Shown piece by piece: positions 1 to 12,115 of a stretch of DNA of 64,000 bases. A program made the position numbers and the translations under genes. The DNA lies in the NCBI GenBank assembly GCA_008933995.1, contig WARS01000015.1:6756861-6820860 (forward strand), given 5' to 3'. Below the pieces are notes generated by a model, which searched no databases, was not told the origin of the DNA, and was given only the letters and a program-made list of their open reading frames with translations. How positions within the stretch are numbered: the first letter of the stretch is position 1; every line of letters starts with the position of its first letter. Origin of the DNA: Datnioides undecimradiatus. Its lineage: Eukaryota; Chordata; Actinopteri; Lobotiformes; Datnioididae.

Positions 1-484
1 GGGATGTTGTGTGAGTGTAAATGTTTTCAAAGGTGTGGAGTTTCAAGCCATTTTTTAATTTAGATCATGCTCATTTTCGTTTTTTGTCTGTGTTGCAAAA
101 AAAAAAAAAAAACTCCTTTGGCACTGTAATTATACTGAATTAATAATATAAAGTAATGAGGCAAAGACCATTGAGGAAGTTAGATGCAAAAATCTAACTT
201 TCTAGTGATTCTGCTACCATCTTTTCTTCCCTTTATTCATTAGTGTCCATTACTGGAAGAGGAAATGTCATTATCTCAGTTACTAAGCACATTCCTTGCC
301 AGGTTGCACAAGACAGGAGCAAAAATGTTGATTATGCCAGCTGACAATTTTAGCTTTTTTTTCTCGCCAATGAGCCAAATATACAAAAATGAATTATCTA
401 CATCGTATGAGCACTTTTGAAAAGACCCAGGTCTCAATATAAGAAATGTGCCCAACTTGGATGGCAGAAGTTCATGAGCACATA

Positions 485-659
485 CTGTACTGTACTGTAT
501 CTTATCTAAATGTGATAAATTGACATTAAGTGCTTCTCAGTAACAGTTTATAGTTGAGAAACATGAAAATATAGAAACATGACAAATGATCACGATCAGG
601 CCTGTAGGATCTGAGGAAATCCAGCACAATCCAAACAGTAGGTTGACAGTACAGTACAG
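485..659. repeat. Inverted repeat pair (14 bp) enclosing 147 bp
   Basis: CTGTACTGTACTGT at 485-498 is the exact reverse complement of ACAGTACAGTACAG at 646-659. The low-complexity CTGTA unit makes chance or slippage plausible; a small MITE-like element is the alternative. No target-site duplication is evident. Confidence 0.5.
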
Positions 660-3600
660 ACACATAACCAGATGTTATCAGCATTACAGTGAAAGCCATG
701 ACCTTATTTTAAAGAATTGACTAGACTAACAGGCGCAGCCTAAACTTTAGCCTAAATTACTGCCTCATGGTTTTATGCCTTTACCAGCTGCAAGCTGCGG
801 TTAAAATCCAAGTCTATCCAGATTAGATTACAAAATGAAAGCATTTCCTAATTTTCCCCTTTCAGACTTTTTGCGAAATGTTTTCATTATATGTTTTCAC
901 ATTGGGCTCTATGAAGTCTCTGTGACCTTAAAACATCACAATCTAATCAGTTCATCCTAGAGTTCACGTAGATGTTTGTGCCAGATGTAATAAAATTTCC
1001 TCTGGTGGTTCCTAATATATTACATTTACGAGAACATAAGGTCAGCCTAACCTTGACCTCCAAAATTGAATCAGTGCATTTTTGCAATCAAGTGGATGTT
1101 TTGCACCGAATTCCTCAAGGCGTTCCTGAGATATCTCATTTACAATAACTCAGCTTAAGACAAAACAGCTGTTTTGGCAGAGGTATGAAAATGATATGCA
1201 GATGACAGATATAGCCCATAGCGGCCCTTTAGTGGGCAAACAAAAATAGACTTTTGTAATGTTTCTCTGTGCTCACAGATTCATCATTTTATATTAAGAA
1301 AGAGGAAAACAAACAGAGCAGTCATAAATTCAATGATCATATTATTTTTTCCATGAGCATAAGCAGCAAAAAAACCTCACAGAGATCAGGAGGCGTCATA
1401 TGGGTTTGTCTTACGTCTCAGCAGATAGTAAAGCAGCATATAATTAATCACTTTGAGAAAAGTTCGCTCAGCACAGAAAACAGAACCCAAATTTCAAATG
1501 AAACGGTGCAGCTAGGTGCCCCTAGTGATACAGGTGGTATTCTGGCAACACTTAAAAGCATTTTCAATTCAAAATTTTGGCATTACTTTAAACTCTTGGG
1601 GCCACACATGGCATTGTGCATATATCCCATCTCTGATTTAAATAAAAGTAATGATTAAGAACAAACACATCTACCTGCTATGCAAGATGTATGCCACCAA
1701 AATGTCTGTGCAGAGAAAAATTTTCGTGGAAAAATGATATTACAACCACAAGACCTGGACCAGTTTACTTATTAAATTGACTGTGGAAGATTTGGGTTTC
1801 GGTAAAAATTCTCTTCACTAGTCTCTATTCAATGTTTACTGGCAGCATTGGCCTAAACTACTGTTCCAAAATTTTAACAAATAAATCATATTCATATTTT
1901 AACATAGATAAATCAGTCAGCAAATGCATTTTTTTAAACATTTAAATAGTTTCGGCCCCAAAAGAGGAAGAATTAAAAGATTAAAAGTTCCATTTAGTCG
2001 ACGTCCCCACAGTGTTTCTCTACAGGGATACTGTTGTAACTGTTCTTTCCACTGAATATCAGTCCATTTTGATTTTGTTTTCCAGTCCAGTAAAGCGTAA
2101 CTGACCTAAGATCATTACTGAACCACAGCCATGCAATTGGTCTGCAAATATTTTAGGAACCTGATTTTCTTTGATTCCTCTTCCTGCTGTCTACTCAGCA
2201 ATCAGTCATGTCAGTCCATAGCATGATAAGCTGATCCAAACAAAAAAAGAAGCCTGCGAATTTTAAAAGCCTTTCTTTCAACTTCTTTTACATATAACTG
2301 GTGATTTCTTATATGCTTATTTAACTATTGCTCAGCGGAATCTTTGTCAGTTTGAGTCCTTTGAGTTTAGACAGTCTGGTTGAACCACCGTTCAGTGTCT
2401 TGTTCTCCAGTGTACAAACATTACATTTTTCCACAACCTTGGTACAAAGTAGTATCTATTTGTAAAAAGGTACTTTCTATAACCTCAAAACATGAAGGAC
2501 AATTCAAGTATAAAGAGTAGTCTTCCCGTACCCATCTGACTGCACCCAATGAAGTGTTTGTGGCAGGCGAAGTTCTGTGGGTGGTCTATGTTGTGTGGTG
2601 GAGATGGGAGTTAATGTGCAAAAACCCACAAGGGAACTAAAGCAGGTGGCATGTACAGATACAGGTAACAAATTAGGCATACAGTAGATTCAGTTAATTA
2701 ATATTCCACATGTCTAGTGGCTGCATATTAATTTATGTACATTTTTTTGAAGAGAGAGATCTGAATAGAGGTGGTACGGTCCTGGCTTACGTCAATTATG
2801 AACTGCTCTAATTGAGTATTTTTCTGTAAGGTAAACTGTAATATTACAGTTAAGGTTCAGGATGTGCTTTGCTGTAAAAAAGATGGCATCGTGCACTATA
2901 TGAGAGCCATTAGTGCTGTGTTTGCAAGGTTACCAGCTGTTCACATACTTAATTCCATTTTGCAACTCCGATTTACTTTTTTATGACAAACGTGCATAGA
3001 AATAAATTTGTGTTTATAATACATGTGTACACAAACACTACCTATGCCCATTATTATTATTTCAGCTGTTGGTGATGCGAAGTCACATGATAGTTGATAG
3101 TATCCTATATGCCTGTTGTCATGAGAAGATAATGCATAAAATGAATGGGTTTGCTGTGATGCCACAAAGAAAACAGTTTTTCATCCACCCACTTTAGATC
3201 ATCATATTTCTCCCGAGGCAGAAATATGAGAGAGTATGTAATGTTTATCTACTGCGAGGTCAAGCATCCTAAAGTCCTCTCGGATACTCTATACTGGATT
3301 CCACATATGATACCATCTTATGCCATCACAGACGTTTTAATCTAATTCCAACCACACACATGCTCACTGCAGTAAAAGCTTTGCATCAGTTATCCTCACA
3401 TTATCATGGTAGTTTTCCAGACATAGCTTCTCTGCTCTTTGCTTTTTTCACAGACCATTACAATATCTGCTCGAGTCACTGACTCTTAGGAGCCTCAGAG
3501 TGTAGCATCATCCACTCTACCTCCCACTGGTCCTGTTTACCCCCCCACTCTCCCCCCAATCCTTGTTTCCCTCACGACATGCCCTCTGTCTTTTGTGTGG

Positions 3601-5559
3601 CCCCAGTGGACATGGTTGGTGTGACCCTGTCTAAGCATGATGGTGATAGTGGAGAGACAGGAGTGGGACTGGGGGGATGGGGCTCTTTGTCCTCTCCACT
3701 GTCCACTCCTCTGTGCTCCTTTTAGGTGGAAACACGCTTAGCGCTTCAACGCACGTGTTGCCTCTTTTCTCAGATGTGCACAAACCAGCCACAAGCACCA
3801 CATAATTACTACACATACCTGCTGTGCTCTTGTCCTTTTGCTTTTAGGCTGGACTGGTGTTTACTACAATTTTTTTCACAGTTGATAAGCAACAATGACT
3901 TGGAAAATCCTCTTCATGCCTTTGTACTACATTGATTACATTTCAGACGCTATTGAAATAAACAAAAAAGCCCTTGTTAACTTTTGACTGTGTGACAGAC
4001 ACAAGCAAAACATATAGAAATTATATCAAAAGTATCAAAAATATTAAAAACAGAAATTAAAAATCTCACTATTTTGTCACAGATGGAAGACAGTTAGCTT
4101 GGTAGCTAAACAATAAACAATTGTTCTCAGACAAAAGCTACAATTTGTGACACACAAAGGTGACGACACACTAACACAGATCTCCACAAAATTACTAATC
4201 ACCCCCAGTAAGCCTCTTGATAAACTGTTACTGTCTTACACCTATTGAGTGAGCAAACCAAGCTCCCATCTCTGTGGCTGCTGGAGGCCTTAAGCATTGT
4301 AAAATGTTTCACTGATCCCAATTTTACAAGACATTAGATCAGACAAATGCTGTAGCCTGATATGAAATCAGATATCTGACTAGCTGTCATAAGTTATATC
4401 CAATTACATTCAGAGTTGCATGTCTAGTCCTGTTGGAGATGGTTTATCCAGACAAAAACACAGTAATACTGTCAGTAAATAGAAGTTAAGTGCTCGCTGT
4501 TTAATGGCCAGCAATCTCCTTACACCCCGGGGGGGGGGGACCCAAGATCAGCACCTTGGACAGTGATTATGATCCACCTGGAAGGCAGAAGGCCACCCTT
4601 GATTGTTATTGACTATTATTTAACATGAGTGAAGTTTTCAGTTCATCATATTGATGCTATCCAGAAGCCTGCGGGCAGATAAAGTCTCATTATCTGGAGG
4701 TGGAAAATAACAATATAGTGGAGAAAAGGGGGTCGATACAACAGTAAAACTCCTTCAATAATATTGAGGTGGGAAAGTGTCAACCCCGTGATGAGAGCAG
4801 ATCCAAATAATAGCTACAGATCAATTTACACTCTCTGTTCAGTCTGCACTGAGTGTTGCTGCTCAAATGTTATTGGTACTGACGGTACTGATTGAGGACA
4901 TTCCCCGTAGCATCATCAGACAAAGGACACTTCAAAACAGAGCACCATCAATACTGGATTTTTGAGACCAACACAAAAAATATTTTAGAGGGGACAAATG
5001 GTCCTTATAATGTTGCTTTCTTCAACAATTAACTGTATTAGAGAATACGATTCGTAACTATGTAGAGTCATCAATGTATTACCACAAACACTACTGGTTA
5101 AAAAAACTCTAAATATCCTGGCACAATCCTGGAATCCATATGCTGATAAACATATGTCTGCAATGGGACAACATCAGCTAATAACATCGGCTGAACAACA
5201 TTGGCCCCTCTTCCAAACTGTTTGGGTGGTGAGAGAGCCAATGACAGAGCTTGAGTGCAGCCGTTACATGCCAGAAACAAGTGGCTACTAAATTGAGAGC
5301 TTTAATGAAGTGAATACTTGTGTACATGTGTGTGAGCATGAATTATTAAACCAAACCATTTTTGTTTTTTCCCCGTGACACCACCTGTTAAGGTAATACT
5401 TGCTCATGATTTTATGGGAGCTTATTTGCCTCACCTAGGCACAATGACTTTGTGGAGTTTGTTTGGGTTGCCTGGCAACCTCACAGTGACAACAAGGCTG
5501 GAGGACAGGCAAAGTGCGTTTTGACAGAACACGGCTAGCAGTTTACCCTGCTTGTGGTG

Positions 5560-5665
5560 AGCTAAGCTAACTGCCTGCTATCTGTAGCTTTATATAACAG
5601 ACATGATGATGCTCGTCTCATCCGACACTGATAAAAGGGCAAATAAGCTTGTGTTAAAATATTAA
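5560..5665 (-). repeat. Fragment of the same percomorph-type repeat, inverted
   Basis: Contains GAGCTAAGCTAACTG, TGTAGCTTTATATAACAGAC, ATGATGATGCTCGTCTCAT and GCAAATAAGCTTGTG, which correspond in reverse orientation to the left half of the repeat at about 63.5 kb. Heavily diverged and truncated. Confidence 0.45.
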
Positions 5666-7239
5666 TTTAACTATAGTTTACTATTATAAGTTATTAAATA
5701 TTTGATGTTGGGTTATCAAATTTAAATCAAGCTTTTTTGTGTCTTTTAGGGCACAATCATGTTACTGGAAAAGGCACAAGCTTGTGCATGCAGGGGTCTT
5801 TACTATACATTTGCCTCCTGTTGCTCTGAGGCTCCCATATCAAACCAAGGACCCTCTCAAGGTCTCCCAACACACTAATAAGAGCCGTCTCACTTGACCT
5901 CTGAGTGGCTGTATTGTACTACTTAGTATGAAAGGCTCTCTGTTCCTTCTCTAGAGAAGTTTGAGTGGTTACCCAGAGGTACGAAAACTAAAAAAAAAAA
6001 AAAAACAACATTAAGTGCTATGCTGTGATCTGAATATTTCATTTGAGATTCAACATCTTAAACAGAAGGCACCTCTCCAACTCTTTTAAAAGTTACAGAC
6101 AAATTCAAGAAGATCAAAACGTAGTTAGAGTAAGACACATCAACACAGGTATAAAGAGATGACTTAAAATACAAGTACAAAAGAGTCTGGAAGAAAGTCA
6201 GAATTCACAGACAGGGGAAGTCGACTGCTCACACTCATGTTGCATAGAGAAACACTACAGCCCCTTTCTGCGTGCTCAAATTCACCCCTTTCCCGTGCTT
6301 GTTACTGAAGAGTCACTTAAGGCACTGAGCTCTGCTCCACTTTCATCTCTTCTGGTGTATCAGGCATTTAGCTGTCTCTCACCACTTCAAATAACAACTG
6401 CATCTCTCTATGGGCCTCTCACGGTCTCTCTGATGTATAGCCTATTAGTACATCCATGTACAGTATGCAAGGGTTATAACTTATTCATACGATTTGCTCT
6501 TAGCTCCTTTGGAGAATATTCGGTGCTAGCAGACCTCTCCAACACATATACTGATGTTGTTTCTGACCGATTCCTTCATAATTTCATTTCTTTTAGCCCT
6601 GGGTGATTATATTAAAACACGGCAAATCAAATTTGCATGGTTCAAGTCAAAGTACAAAATACTGCTTGAGCTTCAAATCACAGAAAAGCCCCAGCAAGGC
6701 AATTTCCATATTTCAACAAACACATCTGCGGTAATTATTTGTCTAATTTGCTTCACACTGGATAAACTTGTATAAGCCTAAGTTTTCCTCTTTGGGGCAC
6801 TGAGCCGCTTTCCCAGTAACGTGGCTGTTTAGCGCCTTGCTCAAAAGCACCTCAGCAATGTCTACTTAGACAAGACATTTATCTTTCATTGTTCTCCATT
6901 TCCATTGTGCCGACGTGTCTGGAATCGAAACCCCTCACAATCATATTTGTTCAATCTCTCGGCTAGGCTCTGGGCTGTGCCCCCGGTCATGCTCACACAT
7001 CACAAGCTATAAAAACAAGAAACAGAAACAGGAGCATAAAAGCAGCAGCACCTATATGTGTGGCACTGGTGGAATAGGAAACAGTGTTTTAGCATGCATG
7101 GACATGGACAGGCTGCCGAGCTGAGCGAACAGGCACAAGAGTGACTCCTCATTTGAGGTGTTTAATGCATCTAACACAGGGCGGACAGAAAGAAATGTTT
7201 ATTACATTATCCACTGAAAGAGTGAGGAAGAGCACCACT

Positions 7240-7411
7240 TGGCTGGATGGCTGACTGAATGCCTAGGTGGGCTGGCAGATGGTGAATCACCTGACTGGCA
7301 GCTTGCTTACTGAATGCATGTTTGGTTGGGTGGCTGTTGTTTCTGCTCTCTTCTTGGCTGGGGAATTGGTTATATGGGGGCCTGGCTGATTGGCTGACTG
7401 GTTGGCTGGCC
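7240..7411. repeat. Degenerate TGGCTG/GACTGG-type minisatellite
   Basis: Irregular repetition of TGGCTG, TGGCTGACTG, GGTTGG and related units over about 170 bp, directly followed by a CA microsatellite. It creates spurious open frames rich in Trp and Leu. Confidence 0.6.
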
Positions 7412-7438
7412 CACCTTCTGTTTCCAAGAGGACAGAGC

Positions 7439-7462
7439 CACACACACACACACACACACACA
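7439..7462. repeat. CA microsatellite
   Basis: About 12 CA units. Confidence 0.95.
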
Positions 7463-10400
7463 GATGCAGTCACGTACACATTTAACCTTCTTTCTCCTTT
7501 TCTGTGCTCTGTGTATACATCAGCTCCCCAGGGTGTTGTTATTAATGAGCGCCCAAGAGAGATGTTGCAGTAGATATATTCACCCTCGTACTACGCACAC
7601 ACTTAGACACCAACATCACTGCTTTCCCCGTTACTGTTTGCTGTGATCAATTACATTTGATGCAGGAAAATATACATCTGTGCTATATGTGTGATCATTT
7701 TTCGGGTTTATGTTAGTCTGTACATGACAATCCATGGCCGCAACAATGCTGAGCAACAAGGCTCATCCATTTAGCTGGAATGAGTGCAGGAGTCCAAGTG
7801 CCCGAGCAACCCTAACACAATCACTACCCACAATTGATCTGTGTTGGTCAGAAAAAACGCTATTACATCTCACACAGCTTCAGTATACATCAAACATAAG
7901 CAAAGAGCTGCATGACCTCTGTGAAATTACCTCAACTGACCTCAATACCACATGCTATCTCTATACAATATCCCCTTTGTATAGAGATGACACACACATT
8001 TTCACCTCTAAGCCAACCCTCGTGGGACAACTTCTACAAAGCTATTCTCTGCCCATGTGTGTCTACATCCCTCTATTCATCCTTTACCATTTAACATTTG
8101 AGAATGTCACCTTCTCCTGAGATAAGAGCTAATACAAAGTAACGGCACATTGGACTGCGTGAATACGGTGACGGAGTATTGCCTCTTCCAACAAGATTAC
8201 ATTTTCATCCCTGTCAGTGAGTGAGTCTGAAGATACGAAGTATTTAACATGAAATAAACCACGACATAAGGAGCAACTGAGCACAGTGTGGCAGTGATCC
8301 AGATCAGGGATTTGCCCGCGTTAGAAATCAGTATTTGTTAAGGACTGTACAGTCCTATGAACCAAGGAGAGATTTGATTGAGCAAATTGGGTAATTGTCT
8401 GCAGAGGTTTTCATTCTTTAAACGCTTGGCCAGTCAGATAAATGATCACTTTTCAGAAGAAAGCTTAATGCGTTGCGTAACATCTTTCACTATGATGCAT
8501 AAAAATAAATTGCTGAATTTAATGCACTTCTTTCTTCAGTAATGGATGAAGGAAATAGAGGAGACTAATTACACCGCTGTGTTTGTTAGTGAAACACTGG
8601 CTTTTAGAGTAAAAAAAACAACAAGCTCTCAGCTACACAACTGCTTCTGACGACAACATTTAACAATATCCCATAGGGGATTTAATCTATAACTGTAGCC
8701 CCTAAGGTATCTATCAGGCTCATGACAAAAATCAACAACCATCTGTAACAATGCAATGACAGACAGCTGAGGTCACTGGCAGAGGCAAGAGCTGGCATGT
8801 GACTGGCTGCATGTTTATGTGGGCCTACAATTAAATCAGGAACTCAGTTTGCATCTGTGCTGTACTGTAAACAAATTCATCTGATGTTACACAAGCGTGA
8901 TGCTAAACTCTCCTTGTTGAAATCATCCACCACAGAAAAGATGGTCTTATTGTATGAACTATAAAGGAAGTGTTCAGTAATTGTGCTGCACTGTTCAGTA
9001 CTCAGGCTTTAAAAGCCTGAGCTCATTAACATGTACTTCCATCGTTATGTGAATTAAAGCCATGTGGAACTAAGCACTTCACAGAGATTCAGTGCCGTTT
9101 CTCATGTCAGCTCATTCCATATGTCTTAGTAGTTACAGGACAACGCAGGTCCTGGGTGCTTTTGTTACCCAGCTTTGGTAGGATTGAGAAGCTGCTAATT
9201 TGGGTAGTCCTCTCATTAGTGCGGCACAAATCAGGTAACAGTCATCTGCTGAAGAACCTCGTAACACTTCAACTACTCAAGCCAGATGGCTCAGACAGGA
9301 TGAACCCCACAGAGACCACTTAGAAACAGCAAAATATGTCGCACATTAAGAGACAAAACTGTCAGGATTAACCCATCCCGTGATGAGCTTAAATAAAGAA
9401 CAAAAAGTGTTTAGCAGTGCCATCTCCAACGTGTGCATTTTTTAAATGATAACAATACAATCTACTTTGCTGAAAGAGTGACACAATGTAAAAACATTAA
9501 AACTGTAGATTACATTAGAACGCATGTATTTAATATGGTATTCAATTAACACATTACCATTTAACCACATAAAAACAAGAATAATAATGCCTCCATGCTC
9601 ACTGCCCTGTACTCCACATTCAGTCTACTTCAAAGCCACAAGGACATTTTTGAATAATGTGCCAGAAGGTTTTGGTGACATTTTAAATGTCATGAAGCAA
9701 TTTGTCCTCGCATCCACATAGAAAAGACAAGTGTAAACTTAAATTTAGAGATCTAGAGAACCTTTTTAGTCTGGGGACTGGATGTAAAATTAACCTTGTA
9801 TAAAAAATCACAACAGTCTGGTTGATTTTCATATTAACAGTGATTGATAAAAAAAACAAAACATTGATTTTGGAAAATGCTGCCAGTTTTCCTGATGTGG
9901 ATAGACGTCGGTCTCTGTTAGTCTTAATAATCAGCAGAACCAGTCAGGCTGCCTTTTCAGTATTTCTGGGACTGATCACTGAGGTAGCTCTTTGAGGTAG
10001 AGTTTTGCTCTTTTTTGTGTTGTAAGAAACAGATTCATCCTGTAATGTGTCTGTTAGAGTGTCTATGTCTATGCAGACCTTTTCTTTTAGCAACTGTATG
10101 TTTTATTGTGTGTTTCTCACCAACAATGTATGTTGTTGCTCCTATTTTAGTGCAGTAGTTTATATAGGAACAAAGTGATCTGCAAAGAGCACGTGTAGTT
10201 TTAGAAGTGCTGCATTTAATGACTTCTAATGTTTTATATTTATATTTTAAATGCAGCTACTAAGAGTAAGTGAAAGCAGTTGTTATATATTGAAAAAATG
10301 ATGACAAAAAGGATAAAAGAAAATTATGAGAGTTCAACTTTGTTATCTTTCAGTTTACTGTCATTGTTTTCAAATATCTATAGATCAATTTACAAGGACA

Positions 10401-10657
10401 GTGAAATACCATTTACCTTTTTCTCTCACCAAGAACACAACAGACTGGCTGCATGAGATTTTCTTTTTGATCAAGCTTTTACAAAACTTAAAGAGAACAT
10501 TTCTTTATTTCATCCCCCTGTCCATGCAAACACTGATCCATGTTTTGCCAGATAATGAAGAAACCCGTTCTGGTGCTCAGTTCTCATGCTGTCTTCACTA
10601 CACAGCCTGTATTACATATCTTGTCATTAGAAAAATCCACCGTCTTTTCTTTGTCTC

Positions 10658-11011
10658 TCAAAGCCAAATATGATTTACCAGGTAGCATAATGAAGGGCAC
10701 AATTCAAAAAGCTCTTTGTGCGCAAAAAACAACAATTCACCAACAGCGGTTTTATTTGTTAGAAAGTTTGTGTCTACTTCCCTCTGTAGAACAACACCAC
10801 CACTGACAAGGCAGTTTCCAATTATAGAAGCCAGACACTCATCAAGAGGAGCAAGTTTCACTGTTCCCTGAACCCCTCCAGTGGCACCTTCACTCTGCCA
10901 GCGTGCAGCAGCACATTCATTGGTGTCAATTTTGATATCCACCAAGTTCTCCTTAATTTCCGGAGTGGTTCGGCTCTTGGAGCTTGGGAGCGTTTGCTGC
11001 TGCTCAGACAT
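10658..11011 (-). CDS. Unrecognised 117-codon ORF, possible retrocopy or small gene
   Basis: An uninterrupted minus-strand frame of 117 codons inside the pde4d intron. The first ~65 residues look coding by composition (charged and polar, few AT-driven codons): MSEQQQTLPSSKSRTTPEIK, then ENLVDIKIDTNECAAARW, SEGATGGVQGTVKLAPLDE and CLASIIGN. After that the sequence becomes more AT-rich and hydrophobic and may be read-through. The ATG context is GGCAGCATG, with A at -3. An AATAAA hexamer occurs on the minus strand at 10,504-10,509, about 150 nt after the stop. I do not recognise the protein and see no domain, signal peptide or clear membrane segment. It could be a decayed single-exon retrocopy, an exon of a nested gene, or chance. 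Confidence 0.3.
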   Translation of the reverse strand: MSEQQQTLPSSKSRTTPEIKENLVDIKIDTNECAAARWQSEGATGGVQGTVKLAPLDECLASIIGNCLVSGGVVLQREVDTNFLTNKTAVGELLFFAHKELFELCPSLCYLVNHIWL

Positions 11012-11888
11012 GCTGCCATTTACTTCCTCTTGTATTGAATCAAACTAGAGCTGCTTGCGTGGTCTCAAACTTTAAAAAAAAAGTCAGTGGGTCAACCACG
11101 TTGTTCTTTCTAAGTCTTTGGGTTAATTTTGTGAAATTTGGTGCAGTTGGATGAATGCAAGCCACTCTTACTTTATCTAAGAAAGCACAAACTCACAAAG
11201 CTACATGCATGACTGTTAATTCTTAGACTTGTCAATCCAACATTTAAGTGTTTAAATTGAGTGCATTTACCCAGCAACTTAACAACAAACTATTTTTGAC
11301 ACTGAATATCATGGCCTCTCTCCTCTTTGTGTGCATACAGTGGGATGATGGCAACAACACATCTCCAACAAGTCTTGTTGTTTGCTGAAGAGATTAAAGA
11401 GTTTGCGTTTGCTGTTTACGTTCGCAACACAACTCCACTACTGCAGATAAGGTGTGGCAAAAATCAATGGCATGTTTGCTGTCAGCTCACCATACTAATC
11501 CTGTTTAAATGATAGAAAATATTTTTAGATTAGATCACAGAAAACTGTTTAACATTTTGCTTTAAGAAAAAAAGACATCTAGATGAGCTCTGATGATGCC
11601 TCCTCTGCTCAAATTGAAATGTAGGAAAGCACAAAAGATCCTATTTTACTACATACTGGCAATGTTTCAGAGGATTTAATTAATTAAGATACCCACACTG
11701 TTGAGCTATGCATAATTACTCACAGCACATTCCTCAAATTAGAGCCTGCAAATGGGGTGCGCGTTTCACTCCCACTACTGTGAGATGGCTAACAGGATTA
11801 AGCTTAAAAGTAAAACGATCTCTTAGCTGTACATCCTACAGAAAGTTGTGAAGGACACTTTTGGAAAGTATCACGAATTAATCTAAAC

Positions 11889-12115
11889 TATGACTGCAAC
11901 TAATGATTATTTTTATTCACGATTAATTAACTTCATTATTTGGTCTATTAATCGACAGAAAAAGAATGAAAGAAAGGCCCATTCTTTCAGATTGCGAGAG
12001 CCAAAATCCAAATATTCAAGATTCAATTTATTTTGACATCAGACAAAGACAAGCAAATAACTGGGAAGCTGGAACAAGGTTAATTGTTAATTGTTTCAGC
12101 TCAAATCTAAATTGG
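11889..12115 (+). repeat. Decayed interspersed repeat of the ACTAATGATTA type
   Basis: Matches, in order, parts of another common percomorph repeat as I recall it: GACTGCAACTAATGATTATT, CGATTAATTAACTTCATTAT, GGTCTATTAATCGACAGAAA, GAGAGCCAAAATCCAAATAT, CATCAGACAAAGACAAGCAA and GGGAAGCTGGAACAAG. The right end merges into AT-rich sequence. The short open frames across it on both strands are artefacts of the repeat. Confidence 0.6.

Larger units (their letters stand above)
1..10657 (-). other. pde4d: pde4d intron, left part
   Basis: AT-rich noncoding sequence. I see no PDE4D exon: nothing resembles the PDE4D5 N-terminus or the shared FDVDNG/UCR1 exons. It holds poly-A tracts (97-112; 5,990-6,005), a poly-G tract (about 4,529-4,539), an inverted-repeat pair at 485-659, an interspersed repeat fragment (about 5,560-5,665), a degenerate TGGCTG-type repeat and a CA microsatellite (about 7,240-7,462). 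The short open frames in it look random. Confidence 0.6.

Noticed and set aside
7207..7573. Open frames on both strands through the TGGCTG and CA repeats
   Set aside because: They result from low-complexity repeats that lack stop codons.
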